From: Planctomycetota bacterium
GTDB taxonomy: Bacteria > Planctomycetota > MHYJ01 > JACPRB01
Length of the DNA: 34,573 nt
Direction of reading: 5' to 3'
Assembly (NCBI GenBank): GCA_016209705.1
Contig: JACQVR010000015.1
Location: forward strand, 1 to 34,573
The notes under the pieces are model-generated. The model saw nothing but the letters and a program-made list of their open reading frames with translations, had not been told where the DNA came from and did no database searches. The position numbers and the translations under genes are program-made. This document shows, piece by piece, positions 14,260 to 22,993 of this stretch. Each line of letters opens with the position of its first letter. The first letter of the stretch is position 1.

Positions 14260-15150
14260 TCAGCTTGTTCTGGCGCGAGGATGCGCCTGTTCGTATACCC
14301 GCCTCAACCTCTTGACGGTGACGTGAGTGTAAATCTGCGTGGTGACGAGGTTCTCGTGTCCCAGCAGTTCCTGCACGCTGCGCAGATCCGCGCCCCGATC
14401 GAGCAGATGCGTGGCGAAGCTGTGCCGCAGCGTATGCGGCGTCACGCGCTTGGCCAGCCCCGCGGCGGCGGCTGAGGCCCCGATGATCCGCCGGATGCTG
14501 CGCACGTCCAGGCGATGCCCTTTCGCGTTCACGAATAAAGCCTTGCCCTCCGCCAACGTTTCCCGCCGGCGGACTTCAAGATAAGCCTGAATCGCCCGCC
14601 GCGCGACCGCGCCCAGGGGGGCCAGCCGGTCTTTGTTCCCCTTCCCGCCTCGAATCCGCAGCACTTCCCCGTCCCCCACGTCCGGTACGTCGAGCCCGGC
14701 CGCCTCGCTGACGCGCAATCCGCTCGAATAGATCGTTTCGAGAAGGGCGCGATCCCGCCGGCGGGTGAAGGAATCGCCGACCACGGATTCCAGGAACCGT
14801 CGAACCTCCCCCTCATCGAGCACGTTGGGGAGCTTGCGTTCCTGCTTGGGATTGCGCACCAGCCGCGCCGGATTCCGATCGACGATCCCGCGTCGTTCCA
14901 GGAAAGAATAGAACGAGCGGAGGCAGGCAAGCGTCCTGGCTGTGGAGGCTTTCGAAAAATTGGCCGCCACGCGATGGGAAAGATACCGGCGCAAAGCGGT
15001 CATATCCACCGCGGACGCCTCCGGCGGTTCCCCTTCCCCGCCCAGGAACTCGAAAAAGGCGCGAAGATCCGCCTCGTACGCCCGTATCGTGTGGGCGGAT
15101 TTCCCCTGGGCGCGCAGATGGCGCAGGAAATCCTCGCGATGATCGCTCAT
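14260..15150 (-). CDS. xerC: Tyrosine recombinase XerC-like
   Basis: This 296-residue tyrosine recombinase likely acts with the XerD-like protein at 25043-25924 to resolve chromosome dimers at dif. It has the SAM-like N-terminal domain (SAHTIRAYEADLRAFFEFL) and all catalytic residues: Arg in SSGLRVSEAAGL, Lys in GGKGNKDR, His-x-x-Arg in PHTLRHSFATHLLDRGADL, His in LLGHENL and Tyr in TTQIYTHV. I start at the ATG at 15150; a TTG at 15171 would add seven residues encoded by the composite repeat. No clear Shine-Dalgarno sequence is visible. The XerC/XerD split is tentative, based on resemblance only. Confidence 0.9.
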   Translation of the reverse strand: MSDHREDFLRHLRAQGKSAHTIRAYEADLRAFFEFLGGEGEPPEASAVDMTALRRYLSHRVAANFSKASTARTLACLRSFYSFLERRGIVDRNPARLVRNPKQERKLPNVLDEGEVRRFLESVVGDSFTRRRDRALLETIYSSGLRVSEAAGLDVPDVGDGEVLRIRGGKGNKDRLAPLGAVARRAIQAYLEVRRRETLAEGKALFVNAKGHRLDVRSIRRIIGASAAAAGLAKRVTPHTLRHSFATHLLDRGADLRSVQELLGHENLVTTQIYTHVTVKRLRRVYEQAHPRARTS

Positions 15151-15162
15151 ATGGAGAGTGTG

Positions 15163-15281
15163 AACCGCCAAAACGCTGAAGCGCCATCGGATACCCTTCT
15201 GGAATCTTTTGGCGATTTGGCCCTTTGGCGGTTCCTATGCTTCACAGGAAAGCGCACTTGTTTTTTTACGAACCCTTATAT
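15163..15281 (-). repeat. Composite repeat element, copy 1
   Basis: Read on the minus strand it starts ATAAGGGTTCGT, a run of As, then AAGTGC-CTTT, and after about 20 bp continues into AACCGCCAAA...CCAAATCGC and finally TTTTGGCGGTT. The outer AACCGCC/GGCGGTT parts are inverted repeats. Related copies with the same order of blocks are at 18061-18148 and 34472-34573. Confidence 0.7.
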
Positions 15282-15353
15282 GTATCGGCGTTTCTCTCAT
15301 AACCTTGAGCCGTGAGGTGACGGTGAAATCGGAGCGCACGGAGAAGAATACCA

Positions 15354-15384
15354 ACCACGGAGACACGAAGACACAGAGAAAAAT
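15354..15384 (+). repeat. CCACGGAG-type 31-bp dispersed repeat, copy 1
   Basis: The segment begins ACCACGGAGACACG and ends AGAGAAAAAT. It matches the reverse complement of 28846-28876 with three differences over 31 bp. Repeats of this wording (accacggagacacggag) are, from general familiarity, scattered through many environmental bacterial genomes. Confidence 0.7.
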
Positions 15385-15447
15385 CTGGGGAGCAGGTTCT
15401 GCATGCAGATCCGTCCGGGTGCAGGGTCCGGTTCCCTTTCGCCCCGC

Positions 15448-15475
15448 TTGACGCGCTCCGGAGGCGCGGTATGAT
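15448..15475 (+). promoter_or_regulatory. Sigma-70 promoter for leaderless purE
   Basis: TTGACG (15448-15453) and TATGAT (15470-15475) are 16 bp apart. The -10 box ends 8 nt before the purE ATG at 15484, so transcription should begin at or within 1-2 nt of the start codon. No Shine-Dalgarno sequence is present between them. Confidence 0.65.
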
Positions 15476-15483
15476 TTCCCCGC

Positions 15484-15996
15484 ATGGAATCCGCCGACGT
15501 CCGCATCCTGATGGGCAGCGATTCGGATCTGGAGCAACTCCAGGACGCCGTCCGGATCCTGAAAGAATTCAAAGTCTCGCACGAGATCCGCATCCTTTCC
15601 GCGCACCGCACGCCTCGGGAGTTGACGGCCTATCTCGAACAAGCCGAGAAGGACGGCGCCCGCGTCTACATCGCCGCGGCCGGAGGCTCCGCGCATCTGG
15701 CGGGCGTCATCGCCGCGCATACGTCCAAGCCGGTTCTGGCCGTACCCATGCCCAGCGTCCTGAACGGCTTGGACAGCTTGCTGTCCACGGTCCAGATGCC
15801 CGGCGGAGTTCCGGTGGCCACGTTTTCCATCGGAAAAGCCGGAGGGAAAAACGCGGCCCTCTTCGCGGTGCAGATCCTGGCGCTTTCGACGCCGCGCCTG
15901 GCGGCCGAATTGGCGTCCTACCGCCGAAAGATGGCCGAGCAGGTCGTCCAGAAAGACGCCGCGGTGCGGAGGCGGCGCCCTTCGGTTCAGGATTAA
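15484..15996 (+). CDS. purE: N5-carboxyaminoimidazole ribonucleotide mutase
   Basis: PurE class I moves the carboxyl group of N5-CAIR to make CAIR in purine synthesis. The 170-residue protein has the substrate motif ILMGSDSDLEQL, SAHRTPRELTAYL with the key histidine, IAAAGGSAHLAGVIAAHT, and LDSLLSTVQMPGGVPVATFSIGKAGGKNAAL, all typical of class I. A basic tail of about 12 residues follows. Its usual partner purK is not adjacent, so it is an orphan gene here. The promoter geometry predicts a leaderless mRNA. It ends 58 bp before the hybrid kinase gene, which has its own promoter. Confidence 0.95.
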   Translation: MESADVRILMGSDSDLEQLQDAVRILKEFKVSHEIRILSAHRTPRELTAYLEQAEKDGARVYIAAAGGSAHLAGVIAAHTSKPVLAVPMPSVLNGLDSLLSTVQMPGGVPVATFSIGKAGGKNAALFAVQILALSTPRLAAELASYRRKMAEQVVQKDAAVRRRRPSVQD

Positions 15997-16013
15997 CTCC
16001 GGCCGTAATCGCT

Positions 16014-16042
16014 TTGAACCAGACCCCCCATTATTTCATAAT
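16014..16042 (+). promoter_or_regulatory. Predicted promoter for the hybrid kinase gene
   Basis: TTGAAC (16014-16019) and CATAAT (16037-16042) are 17 bp apart in a locally AT-rich stretch. The -10 box ends 12 nt before the ATG at 16055, giving a predicted leader of about 5 nt and no room for a Shine-Dalgarno sequence. Confidence 0.5.
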
Positions 16043-16054
16043 ATTCGCTTACCC

Positions 16055-18043
16055 ATGGCGACGACCTGCCTCCGTCTGCTTCTGGTCGAAGACAGCGACA
16101 GCGACGCCTTTCTGGCGGCGGAAATGATTCGCGAGGGAAGCCAGGGCGCCCCGGTGCAGGTGGACCGCGCGTCCTCCGCGGCCGAGGCCTTGGAGCGGCT
16201 CGAACGGAATTCCTACGACGTGCTCTTCTTCGACTACCGCCTCGGAGCCCAGGACGGCGTCAGTCTGCTCCGCCACGTGCGGGCCCGGCAAGTTCAAACG
16301 CCGGTCGTCTTCCTGACCGGGAAAGGAGACGATGCCACCGCCGTCGAGGCGATGAAGGCCGGCGCCGCCGACTACCTCTCCAAAGCGCGGCTCTCTCCGG
16401 ATTCGATCTGGAGCTGCATCCGGCACGCGGTGGGCGTTCGCCACGAACAGGTCCGGCGCCAGGCGGCGGAGGACCGCCTCCGCCGCAGCGAAGCCAAATT
16501 GGCCGAAGCCCAGCGCATCGCGCACATGGGAAGCTGGGAATGGGACATCGCCGCCGACAAGGTGACCTGGAGCGACGAGCTGTATCGCATCTATGGATTG
16601 CGACCTCACGAGTCTCCCGCCACCTTCGAAGCGTACCTGGCGCGCCTGCATCCCGAGGATCGGGACCTGCACCAGGAAACCATCGAACGCACCCTCCGGA
16701 CGCACCAGCCGTTCCAATCCGAGTACCGCATCCGGCGTCCGGACGGCGCCGGGCGCTGGGTCCACGCGCGCGGAGCGGTCGTCACCGCGGCCGACGGGAC
16801 GGCGGAGCGCATGATGGGAACATGCCAGGACATCACCGAACGCAAGACCGCCGAACTGGAGTTGCGGCAATCCATGGGGCAGGTCCGCCGGGCGCAGAAA
16901 ATGGAAGCGATCGGAAGACTCGCGGGCGGAATCGCGCACGACTTCAGCGACGTCATGACCGGAATCTTGGGATACGGCCAGCTCCTGCTCGGCCGGCTGG
17001 AACGCGACAGCGGGCTGCGCGCGGAGGTCGAGCAGATTCGAAAAGTCGCGCTGCGGGGCGCGTCGCTCACCCGGCAGCTACTGGCGTTCAGCCGCGAGCA
17101 GATCACCACGCCCAGGGCGATTGATTTGAACGTCGTGCTGACCGATTTGGCGCCCACCTTGCGGAGCCTGATCGGCGAGCACATCCAGCTTCGCCATGCT
17201 CTCGAGCCCGGGCTGCGGAGCATCCGAGCCGATCGAGGCCTGATCGAGCAGGCCGTCCTCAACCTGGCGCTCTTCGCCCGGGACTCCATGCCGAAGGGAG
17301 GAACGCTCACGCTGGAAACGCGCAACGCGGATCTGGACAAGGAAAGCGCCAAGAAGCACTTTCCCGCCCAGCCCGGACCCCATGTCTTGCTTTCAGTCGG
17401 CGACGACGGCTCCGGCATCGACCCCGTCGCGCTTCCACATATCTTCGAGCCGTTCTACGCGACCAAAGAACGGGATGAAGGGACAGGGCTCGATCTCGCG
17501 ACGGTCTACGGAATCGTCCATCAGTGCGACGGATCCATCTCCGCATTCAGCGAACCGGGCCGCGGCACGACGTTCCTCATGCACTTTCCCCGAACGAACG
17601 AACCGCCGGACACCCGCGTGGTCTCCGCGACCCCCGTGAGCTCGCTCCACGGCACGGAAACCCTCCTTCTCGTGGAGGATGACGATGCCGTTCGCGCCGT
17701 GTGCGCCGAGGTGTTGAAGGAACACGGCTACACGGTTCTGGAGGCCGCTTCGGGAGCGGACGCGCTTCGCCTGGCCTCCGCGCACCCGGGCGCCGTCCAC
17801 TTGCTGATCGCGGACGTGATCATGCCGTCGATGAACGGGCGGCAGCTCGCCAATCGTTTCGAGCAAACGCGCCCCGGAACGAAAGTCCTGTTCATTTCCG
17901 GATACGCCGGCCGCGTGACGGAATTGCTGGGCGTCCTGACGCCGACCCGAGCCGTGTTTCACAAGCCCTTCACGCCCGAGGCCCTCGCCCGAAGAACTCG
18001 CGAGTTCCTGGATCAGGCCCCCGCGTCGCCGCCCTCCGCCTGA
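16055..18043 (+). CDS. REC-PAS-histidine kinase-REC hybrid protein with degenerate ATP site
   Basis: This 662-residue soluble protein has a receiver domain (5-125, phosphoacceptor D60 in FFDYRLG), a PAS/PAC domain (about 150-265, ending GTCQDITERK), a HisKA domain with H295 in GGIAHDFSDVMTGILGYG, an HATPase domain (about 395-515) and a second receiver (535-655, D587 in IADVIMPSMNG). It has no membrane segment. The ATP site is unusual: the N-box reads NLALFARDSMP, with Phe407 where related kinases carry the Mg-binding Asn, and the G2 box reads GTGLDLATVYG, with Asp480 for the usual Gly. The G1 box DDGSGI and F-box FEPFYATK are intact. It may be a poor kinase that works mainly through its receivers. 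The output partner is not visible. Confidence 0.92.
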   Translation: MATTCLRLLLVEDSDSDAFLAAEMIREGSQGAPVQVDRASSAAEALERLERNSYDVLFFDYRLGAQDGVSLLRHVRARQVQTPVVFLTGKGDDATAVEAMKAGAADYLSKARLSPDSIWSCIRHAVGVRHEQVRRQAAEDRLRRSEAKLAEAQRIAHMGSWEWDIAADKVTWSDELYRIYGLRPHESPATFEAYLARLHPEDRDLHQETIERTLRTHQPFQSEYRIRRPDGAGRWVHARGAVVTAADGTAERMMGTCQDITERKTAELELRQSMGQVRRAQKMEAIGRLAGGIAHDFSDVMTGILGYGQLLLGRLERDSGLRAEVEQIRKVALRGASLTRQLLAFSREQITTPRAIDLNVVLTDLAPTLRSLIGEHIQLRHALEPGLRSIRADRGLIEQAVLNLALFARDSMPKGGTLTLETRNADLDKESAKKHFPAQPGPHVLLSVGDDGSGIDPVALPHIFEPFYATKERDEGTGLDLATVYGIVHQCDGSISAFSEPGRGTTFLMHFPRTNEPPDTRVVSATPVSSLHGTETLLLVEDDDAVRAVCAEVLKEHGYTVLEAASGADALRLASAHPGAVHLLIADVIMPSMNGRQLANRFEQTRPGTKVLFISGYAGRVTELLGVLTPTRAVFHKPFTPEALARRTREFLDQAPASPPSA

Positions 18044-18060
18044 GCGAACCGCTGAGGATC

Positions 18061-18148
18061 CGTTAAGAAATAATCGCTCGCTGCTTGCAAGAACCGCCAA
18101 AACGCTGAAACGCCATCGGATGGCGGAGTACTTTGGGCGGTTTGGCGC
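18061..18148 (+). repeat. Composite repeat element, copy 2
   Basis: This element lies in the 118-bp gap between the convergent hybrid kinase and pilT genes. CGTTAAGAAATAATCGCTCG is followed, after 11 bp, by AACCGCCAAAACGC and later GGGCGGTTTGGCGC. The order and spacing match the copies at 15163-15281 (minus) and 34472-34573. Its inverted AACCGCC/GGCGGTT arms could form a hairpin between the two converging transcripts, but there is no T-tract. Confidence 0.65.
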
Positions 18149-18161
18149 TTCCGCGGATCTT

Positions 18162-19226
18162 CTAATCCCGATCCAGCATCTGGGGATTCCTCATCCTCCC
18201 CCGCGCCTCGTCGTACCCGACGTCCCCCCTCAAATACAGCTCCTTCAACGCCGCGTCCATGGTCTTCATGCCGTCGCGCGCGTGTGTCTCCATGATGGCG
18301 TAAAGCTGGTGGATCCTCCCATCGCGAATCAAGTGAGCCACGGCCGAGGTATGGCGCAGCACCTCCACGGCGGGCACCCTCCCCTTCCCGTCCGCCCGAG
18401 GCAGCAACCGCTGAGCGACGACCCCCAGCAGGCACATCGAAAGCTGCCCGCGGATCTGCGCCTGCTGGGCCCCGGGGAAGACGTCGATCAACCGGTCCAC
18501 TGCCTGGACCGCGTCGTTCGTGTGCACGGTCGCGATCACGAGGTGCCCCGTCTCGGCCGCCGTCAAGGCGCACGCGATCGATTCGGGATCGCGCATCTCG
18601 CCGATGAGGATGACGTCGGGGGCCTCCCGCAGGATGTGCTTCAGCCCCTCGGAAAACGAATGCGTGTCCTCCCCCACCTCGCGCTGCTCGACGATCGACA
18701 GGTGGTTGGCGTGCACGAATTCGATCGGATCCTCGATCGTGATGATGTGCGTCCGGCGGCGGGTGTTGATGAGATGGATCATCGCGGCCTGTGTGGTGGA
18801 CTTGCCGTGGCCCGTGGGGCCGGTGACCAGCACCAAACCCTGCGGCGAAAGCGCGAATTCCTCCAAGACGGCCGGAAGGTTCAGCGTTCGCAATTCGGGA
18901 ATCCGCTCCGAGATCAGCCGGAACGCTCCCGCGACCGAACCGCGCTGATAGAACAGGTTCCCGCGAAATCGGGCATGACCGTCCAGACTGAACGAGAAAT
19001 CCAGTTCCTTTTCCTTCTCGAATCGCGCGATCTGATGATCCTTCAGGATTCCATACAGGAGCTCCCGGGTGATCTTGGGAGTCAGGATTCTCAACCCGGC
19101 GGGCGCGATCTGTCCGTCGATCCGGACGGCGGGAGGAGCTCCGGCGGAGATGATGACGTCCGAGGCGCCCGAGTCCAATGCCTGGCGGAGGATATCGACG
19201 AGGTCGATGCTCGAAGGGTTCGTCAT
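18162..19226 (-). CDS. pilT: Type IV pilus retraction ATPase PilT
   Basis: PilT is the hexameric ATPase that powers pilus retraction and twitching. The 354-residue length is typical. The N-terminal PAS-like domain (SGASDVIISAGAPPAVRIDG) precedes the RecA-like core with Walker A at 135-143 (GPTGHGKST, with His where many PilTs have Ser at a variable position), TIEDPIEFVH, the Walker B region DVILIGEMRDPES and the His box ATVHTNDA. The C-terminal AIMETHARDGMKTMDAAL matches the conserved PilT motif region. It follows the giant FHA kinase gene by 10 bp and is probably in the same transcript. pilB, pilC and pilin genes are not in the window. Confidence 0.95.
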   Translation of the reverse strand: MTNPSSIDLVDILRQALDSGASDVIISAGAPPAVRIDGQIAPAGLRILTPKITRELLYGILKDHQIARFEKEKELDFSFSLDGHARFRGNLFYQRGSVAGAFRLISERIPELRTLNLPAVLEEFALSPQGLVLVTGPTGHGKSTTQAAMIHLINTRRRTHIITIEDPIEFVHANHLSIVEQREVGEDTHSFSEGLKHILREAPDVILIGEMRDPESIACALTAAETGHLVIATVHTNDAVQAVDRLIDVFPGAQQAQIRGQLSMCLLGVVAQRLLPRADGKGRVPAVEVLRHTSAVAHLIRDGRIHQLYAIMETHARDGMKTMDAALKELYLRGDVGYDEARGRMRNPQMLDRD

Positions 19227-19236
19227 AACGCAGCGT

Positions 19237-22200
19237 CTACTTCAGGCTTTGCATCTTCTTCTCCAGGTCCGCGCACTGGTTCAGCCGGGACGCCACGCCG
19301 TCAAATACCCTGCGGTCCGCCGTCACCTTCGGATGCTGGGGATGTTCGAGCTGGACCTTCTGATACAACTCCTTCGCCCGTGGCAGGTCGTGAAAACGGA
19401 ACGTCGCCTCGGCCAGCCGATAGAGGGCGTTTCCGTTCTTCACCTCGGAATAGTCGGGGTACAGTTCGATCAACGCCTGATACAGGCCGCGCGCGGCGAT
19501 GTAATCCCGCAGCGTCTCCCGATGCGCGGCCAGCGTCCAGAGGCGCGGCGCGTCGGCGTCGTTTCTCAACGCGTCCTCCAGCGGCTCCAGTTTCTCGCCG
19601 TATTTGGCGATCACGGCGTGGTATTCCTTGACCCACTGGTCGAATTCCGCCTTGATGCGCGTCCACCACTCGTGCTCCTTGCCGGCGTCGTCGCACAGGT
19701 GGCGGGACACTTTCTCCCGCACTTCGTTCGCCGCCTGGGTCTGGCGCGACAGGACATAGTTCCTCATCAAGCCGACGCCCGTGCCCGCCATCAGATAGGC
19801 GGCCGGGTCCGGTCCCCGACGATCGCTCGGCGGGACGCGCTTGACGGCCGTATTCAAGGCCTCGACCAGCGAAGCGGTCGAGCCCTTGAGATCCCGATGG
19901 GCGTGCAGCGCTTCGCCCAGGTGGTACCGCATTTCGACCGGGTCGCTCAGGTTCCGGATCGCCGCGGTGATGCTCTCCTCCCTCGCCTTCACGTCCGCCT
20001 GGACCGTTCCCAGGATTCCCTGGATTTTCCGGTACCGTTCCTCGCGGATCTTGCGCTCGCGTTCCTTTCCGCCGCGTTCGGAGAGGATCTTTTCGATCTC
20101 CTCGATCTTCGCGCGCTGATTGGCGTAGAGCGTCGTGTGGGCGTATCGCGTCCTCAACGCCGCCAAGGCCCGGTCCGGATCGGGCCGAATTCCGCCGGGA
20201 GGATCGGTCTCCCGCATGCCCGCCAGCAATCGATCGAAATGCTTCTGCGCCTCCACTTCGTCGCAATCGTGATATCTCTGCTCCTCCGCCAGGGGACGGT
20301 AGTCGTTCACGAACCGCTGGGCCTCCGCGTCGCCCGTCTTCTCCAAATATTTGATCTGTTCCGCCGCGCGCTCGAAGTGGCCGCATTCGAAACATAGGAT
20401 CGCCAAGCCCATGTTCCACCGGACGTCCCCTCCCCGCCAGCAGATCTGGAGATATTGAAGGAAGTTGGCCAGTTCATCCGGCGGCTGGAGCAGATCCCGA
20501 TAGGGGATGTCCCCGCGCCCGCCTCCGGCGAGGCGGATGGAGAGTTGCCGGTCCGTGGCCTGGACGATCGTGCCCGACATGCGGCCGTACGTGTACGCCC
20601 GATACACGCCCTGATTCTTCGAATCGTTCCACAGTCGGACCATCGTGTCCTTGAAATCCGCCAGAAGCTTCAGCTCGAACCCGCGACGCGCGGCGCGGTC
20701 CTTCCAGGCCTCGAGCCGCGGGAAGGCGTCCCCCACCGCCGCGGCGCCCAGCCGGGCCGCCTCTTCCGCCGCCGGACGCGGATCGAAGTCCAGAACGAGC
20801 TTCCGCCATTTGCGGGAATACGCTTCGAAATCGCGCGCGTCATCCGCTTCCCTGCGGCTCCGTTCCTCCGCCAGCCGCCGGGCGGCGAGCTGTTTGGCCT
20901 CGGACCAGCGGGCGGACAACGCTTCCGACCGCTGGAGCGCCTTTTTCGCCGGCTCCGCCACGGAATCACGGATCACCGGATCGAGGACTTCGATCGCCTT
21001 CGCGAAGTCGCCCGCCTCTTCGTGCTGCCGGGAGAGCCGCTCGATCTCGGCGTATCGGCGTCGCGCCATTTCCAGGATGCGCTCCTGCTCGCGGCGCGCC
21101 AGGAGATCGTACAGCAAGGTGTTGTACCGGTCCTTGGGCTCCGGCTTGACGGCGGGAGTGTCCGACACATACTTGTCATACAGTTCCCAGGCGACCTGGT
21201 ACCGGCCTTCCTGGAGTAGCGCCTCGACGGCGGCGCGGGTCGCCTCGAACGACGTCCGGCGCCGGTCCAGTTCTTCCTTCCACTGGCGGATCCGCTCCGC
21301 TCGGGCGGCCGCTTTCTGCGCCGCCCCCGTTCCTTGCGCCTCTTCCTCCAGAGAGAAATTCCGGTACGCCTGCATCGATTGCTCCGCTTCCGCCAGATCT
21401 TCCTGGCCGGATTGGAACGCCTGGAGGAGACGCGACCAGGCTTCCCGGTCCGCTTGTTCCAGGGCGGCGAACCGCTGGTCGGCCGCGAATTCGCGGCGCC
21501 GCCCGCGAAGTTCCTCCAGGTCGCGCGCCGCCGCTTCGGCCCAGGGAGACCCCGGCCAGCGCTCGACGATCACTTCGAAGAGTTTGATGACTTCCAGGAA
21601 ATCCTCGGGGCTCTTCGGATCGAGCTTGGCCTTCATGACGCGGGCCAGGTCGAGCTTCAGCTCGGCGGATTTTTCGTCCTCTGGACCCTCGCGGAAGGCC
21701 GCCGGCGGTCGCCCTCCGTCTGGAGCGTCCGATCGATTCCGGATCACCGCCATCGCGGCGACCGCCGCGCCCGCGACCAGGACGGCCAGAATCGCGGCGG
21801 AGACCGGAAACCGCCGGCTCTCCCGGAAGAACTTGACGGGAGCGATCTTTCTTTCGGGCTCCTGAACGGCACGCTCCAGGTCGGCGATGACTTCGGACAT
21901 GGAGGAGGTGCGCTCCTCGGGCCGGCGCGCCATCATCTTGGCGCAGACCGCGCTCAGGCGCGGCGGAACGCCCGGAGTGGATCCCGCCAGCGACGGGGAA
22001 TCCTCCCGCACTTTCTTGTTGACCAGTTCGCTCACCGTCGGCGCCTGGTACGGCGTGAATCCCGCGATCATCCGGAACATCGTGGCGCCCAGGGAATAGA
22101 TGTCGCTGCGATAGTCGGCGGGCTTTCCCAGCACCAGCTCCGGCGCGATGTAATGAGGCGTTCCGATCACGGTTCGATCGTCGTCGGTCGAGAGTTTTTC

Positions 22201-22980
22201 GCCCAGCCGCTGCGCCAATCCCAGATCGCCGATCTTGATCTGCCCGGACTCGCCGATCATGAAATTGTCCGGCTTCACGTCGCGATGGATGACGTCCTTC
22301 TTGTGCGCGTACTCGAATCCGCGCGCGGCGTCGAGGATCATGCGCACCGCGTCCGGGACGGGCAGCTTGCGTTGCCTGCTCAAGAGCTCCTGGACGCTGC
22401 CTCCGGGAACGAACTCCATGGAGAAATAATAGAGATCGTTGAATTTCTTGACGTCGTAGACCTGCACGATGTTCGGATGATTCAGCTTGGCCGCGGCGCG
22501 CGCTTCCCGCACGAAGAGCTCGACGAAGTCCTTCTTCTGCACGTGCTCCGGGGAGATGATCTTGAGCGCCACGATGCGCTGGAGATCGATCTGCTCCGCC
22601 TTGTAGACGGTGCCCATCCCGCCTCGCCCCACGCGTTCCAGGATCCGGTATCCGCCGATGCGTTGCTGGATCAGCGGGTCGGCTCCGCCGTCGTCTTCCA
22701 GGAACGAGTACATCGTTTCGCCGACTCGAATCAGGTCGCCGCCCTTCAGTCGGGCTTCCCGGACGGGCTGGCCGTTCAGCAGCGTGCCGTTGAGGCTTTG
22801 CAGATCCGAGATCCAGACGCTGTCGGTGCGCGACTCGATCTTGAAATGCGTGCGGGAGGCCATCGGGTCGCGGATCTGAACCTGGGCGGACGTGTCGCGT
22901 CCGAAGACGAAGGCTCCCTTGGGGGAAAGCGGGATGGATTTCCCCTTGTCGTATCCCTTCTCGACGATCAGACGCGGCAT
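19237..22980 (-). CDS. Giant FHA-Ser/Thr kinase-transmembrane-helical repeat protein
   Basis: This 1247-residue protein combines four parts. An FHA domain spans about 1-98 (G27-R28, S42-R43-T44-H45, N64-G65) and should bind phosphothreonine. A complete Ser/Thr kinase spans about 111-372: glycine loop VGRGGMGTVY, K140, E159, HRDVKPDN with D234, D252 in DLG (instead of DFG) and IAPE. One transmembrane helix lies at about 392-413. The remaining roughly 830 residues are charged, helical and TPR/coiled-coil-like; by simple topology they are extracytoplasmic. The combination is common in Planctomycetota-like genomes. It is 10 bp upstream of pilT, so PilT or pilus function is a candidate target. Its start lies 13 bp from a heptamer array, with no clear ribosome binding site. 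Confidence 0.9.
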   Translation of the reverse strand: MPRLIVEKGYDKGKSIPLSPKGAFVFGRDTSAQVQIRDPMASRTHFKIESRTDSVWISDLQSLNGTLLNGQPVREARLKGGDLIRVGETMYSFLEDDGGADPLIQQRIGGYRILERVGRGGMGTVYKAEQIDLQRIVALKIISPEHVQKKDFVELFVREARAAAKLNHPNIVQVYDVKKFNDLYYFSMEFVPGGSVQELLSRQRKLPVPDAVRMILDAARGFEYAHKKDVIHRDVKPDNFMIGESGQIKIGDLGLAQRLGEKLSTDDDRTVIGTPHYIAPELVLGKPADYRSDIYSLGATMFRMIAGFTPYQAPTVSELVNKKVREDSPSLAGSTPGVPPRLSAVCAKMMARRPEERTSSMSEVIADLERAVQEPERKIAPVKFFRESRRFPVSAAILAVLVAGAAVAAMAVIRNRSDAPDGGRPPAAFREGPEDEKSAELKLDLARVMKAKLDPKSPEDFLEVIKLFEVIVERWPGSPWAEAAARDLEELRGRRREFAADQRFAALEQADREAWSRLLQAFQSGQEDLAEAEQSMQAYRNFSLEEEAQGTGAAQKAAARAERIRQWKEELDRRRTSFEATRAAVEALLQEGRYQVAWELYDKYVSDTPAVKPEPKDRYNTLLYDLLARREQERILEMARRRYAEIERLSRQHEEAGDFAKAIEVLDPVIRDSVAEPAKKALQRSEALSARWSEAKQLAARRLAEERSRREADDARDFEAYSRKWRKLVLDFDPRPAAEEAARLGAAAVGDAFPRLEAWKDRAARRGFELKLLADFKDTMVRLWNDSKNQGVYRAYTYGRMSGTIVQATDRQLSIRLAGGGRGDIPYRDLLQPPDELANFLQYLQICWRGGDVRWNMGLAILCFECGHFERAAEQIKYLEKTGDAEAQRFVNDYRPLAEEQRYHDCDEVEAQKHFDRLLAGMRETDPPGGIRPDPDRALAALRTRYAHTTLYANQRAKIEEIEKILSERGGKERERKIREERYRKIQGILGTVQADVKAREESITAAIRNLSDPVEMRYHLGEALHAHRDLKGSTASLVEALNTAVKRVPPSDRRGPDPAAYLMAGTGVGLMRNYVLSRQTQAANEVREKVSRHLCDDAGKEHEWWTRIKAEFDQWVKEYHAVIAKYGEKLEPLEDALRNDADAPRLWTLAAHRETLRDYIAARGLYQALIELYPDYSEVKNGNALYRLAEATFRFHDLPRAKELYQKVQLEHPQHPKVTADRRVFDGVASRLNQCADLEKKMQSLK

Positions 22981-22993
22981 GGCGATGCTCTAG

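Larger units (their letters stand above)
15151..15483. other. Intergenic region between xerC and purE: repeats and purE promoter
   Basis: This 333-bp divergent gap contains no convincing gene. It holds the first composite CCGCCAAAA element (15163-15281, minus orientation), a CCACGGAG-type repeat (15354-15384) and the purE promoter (15448-15475). A weakly coding stretch that is open on the plus strand is repeat sequence. Confidence 0.7.

Noticed and set aside
14260..15150. XerC-like gene as an integrase of a mobile island
   Set aside because: Size and motifs fit housekeeping Xer recombinases, a XerD-like partner is 10 kb away, and no tRNA, att repeats or phage genes are nearby.
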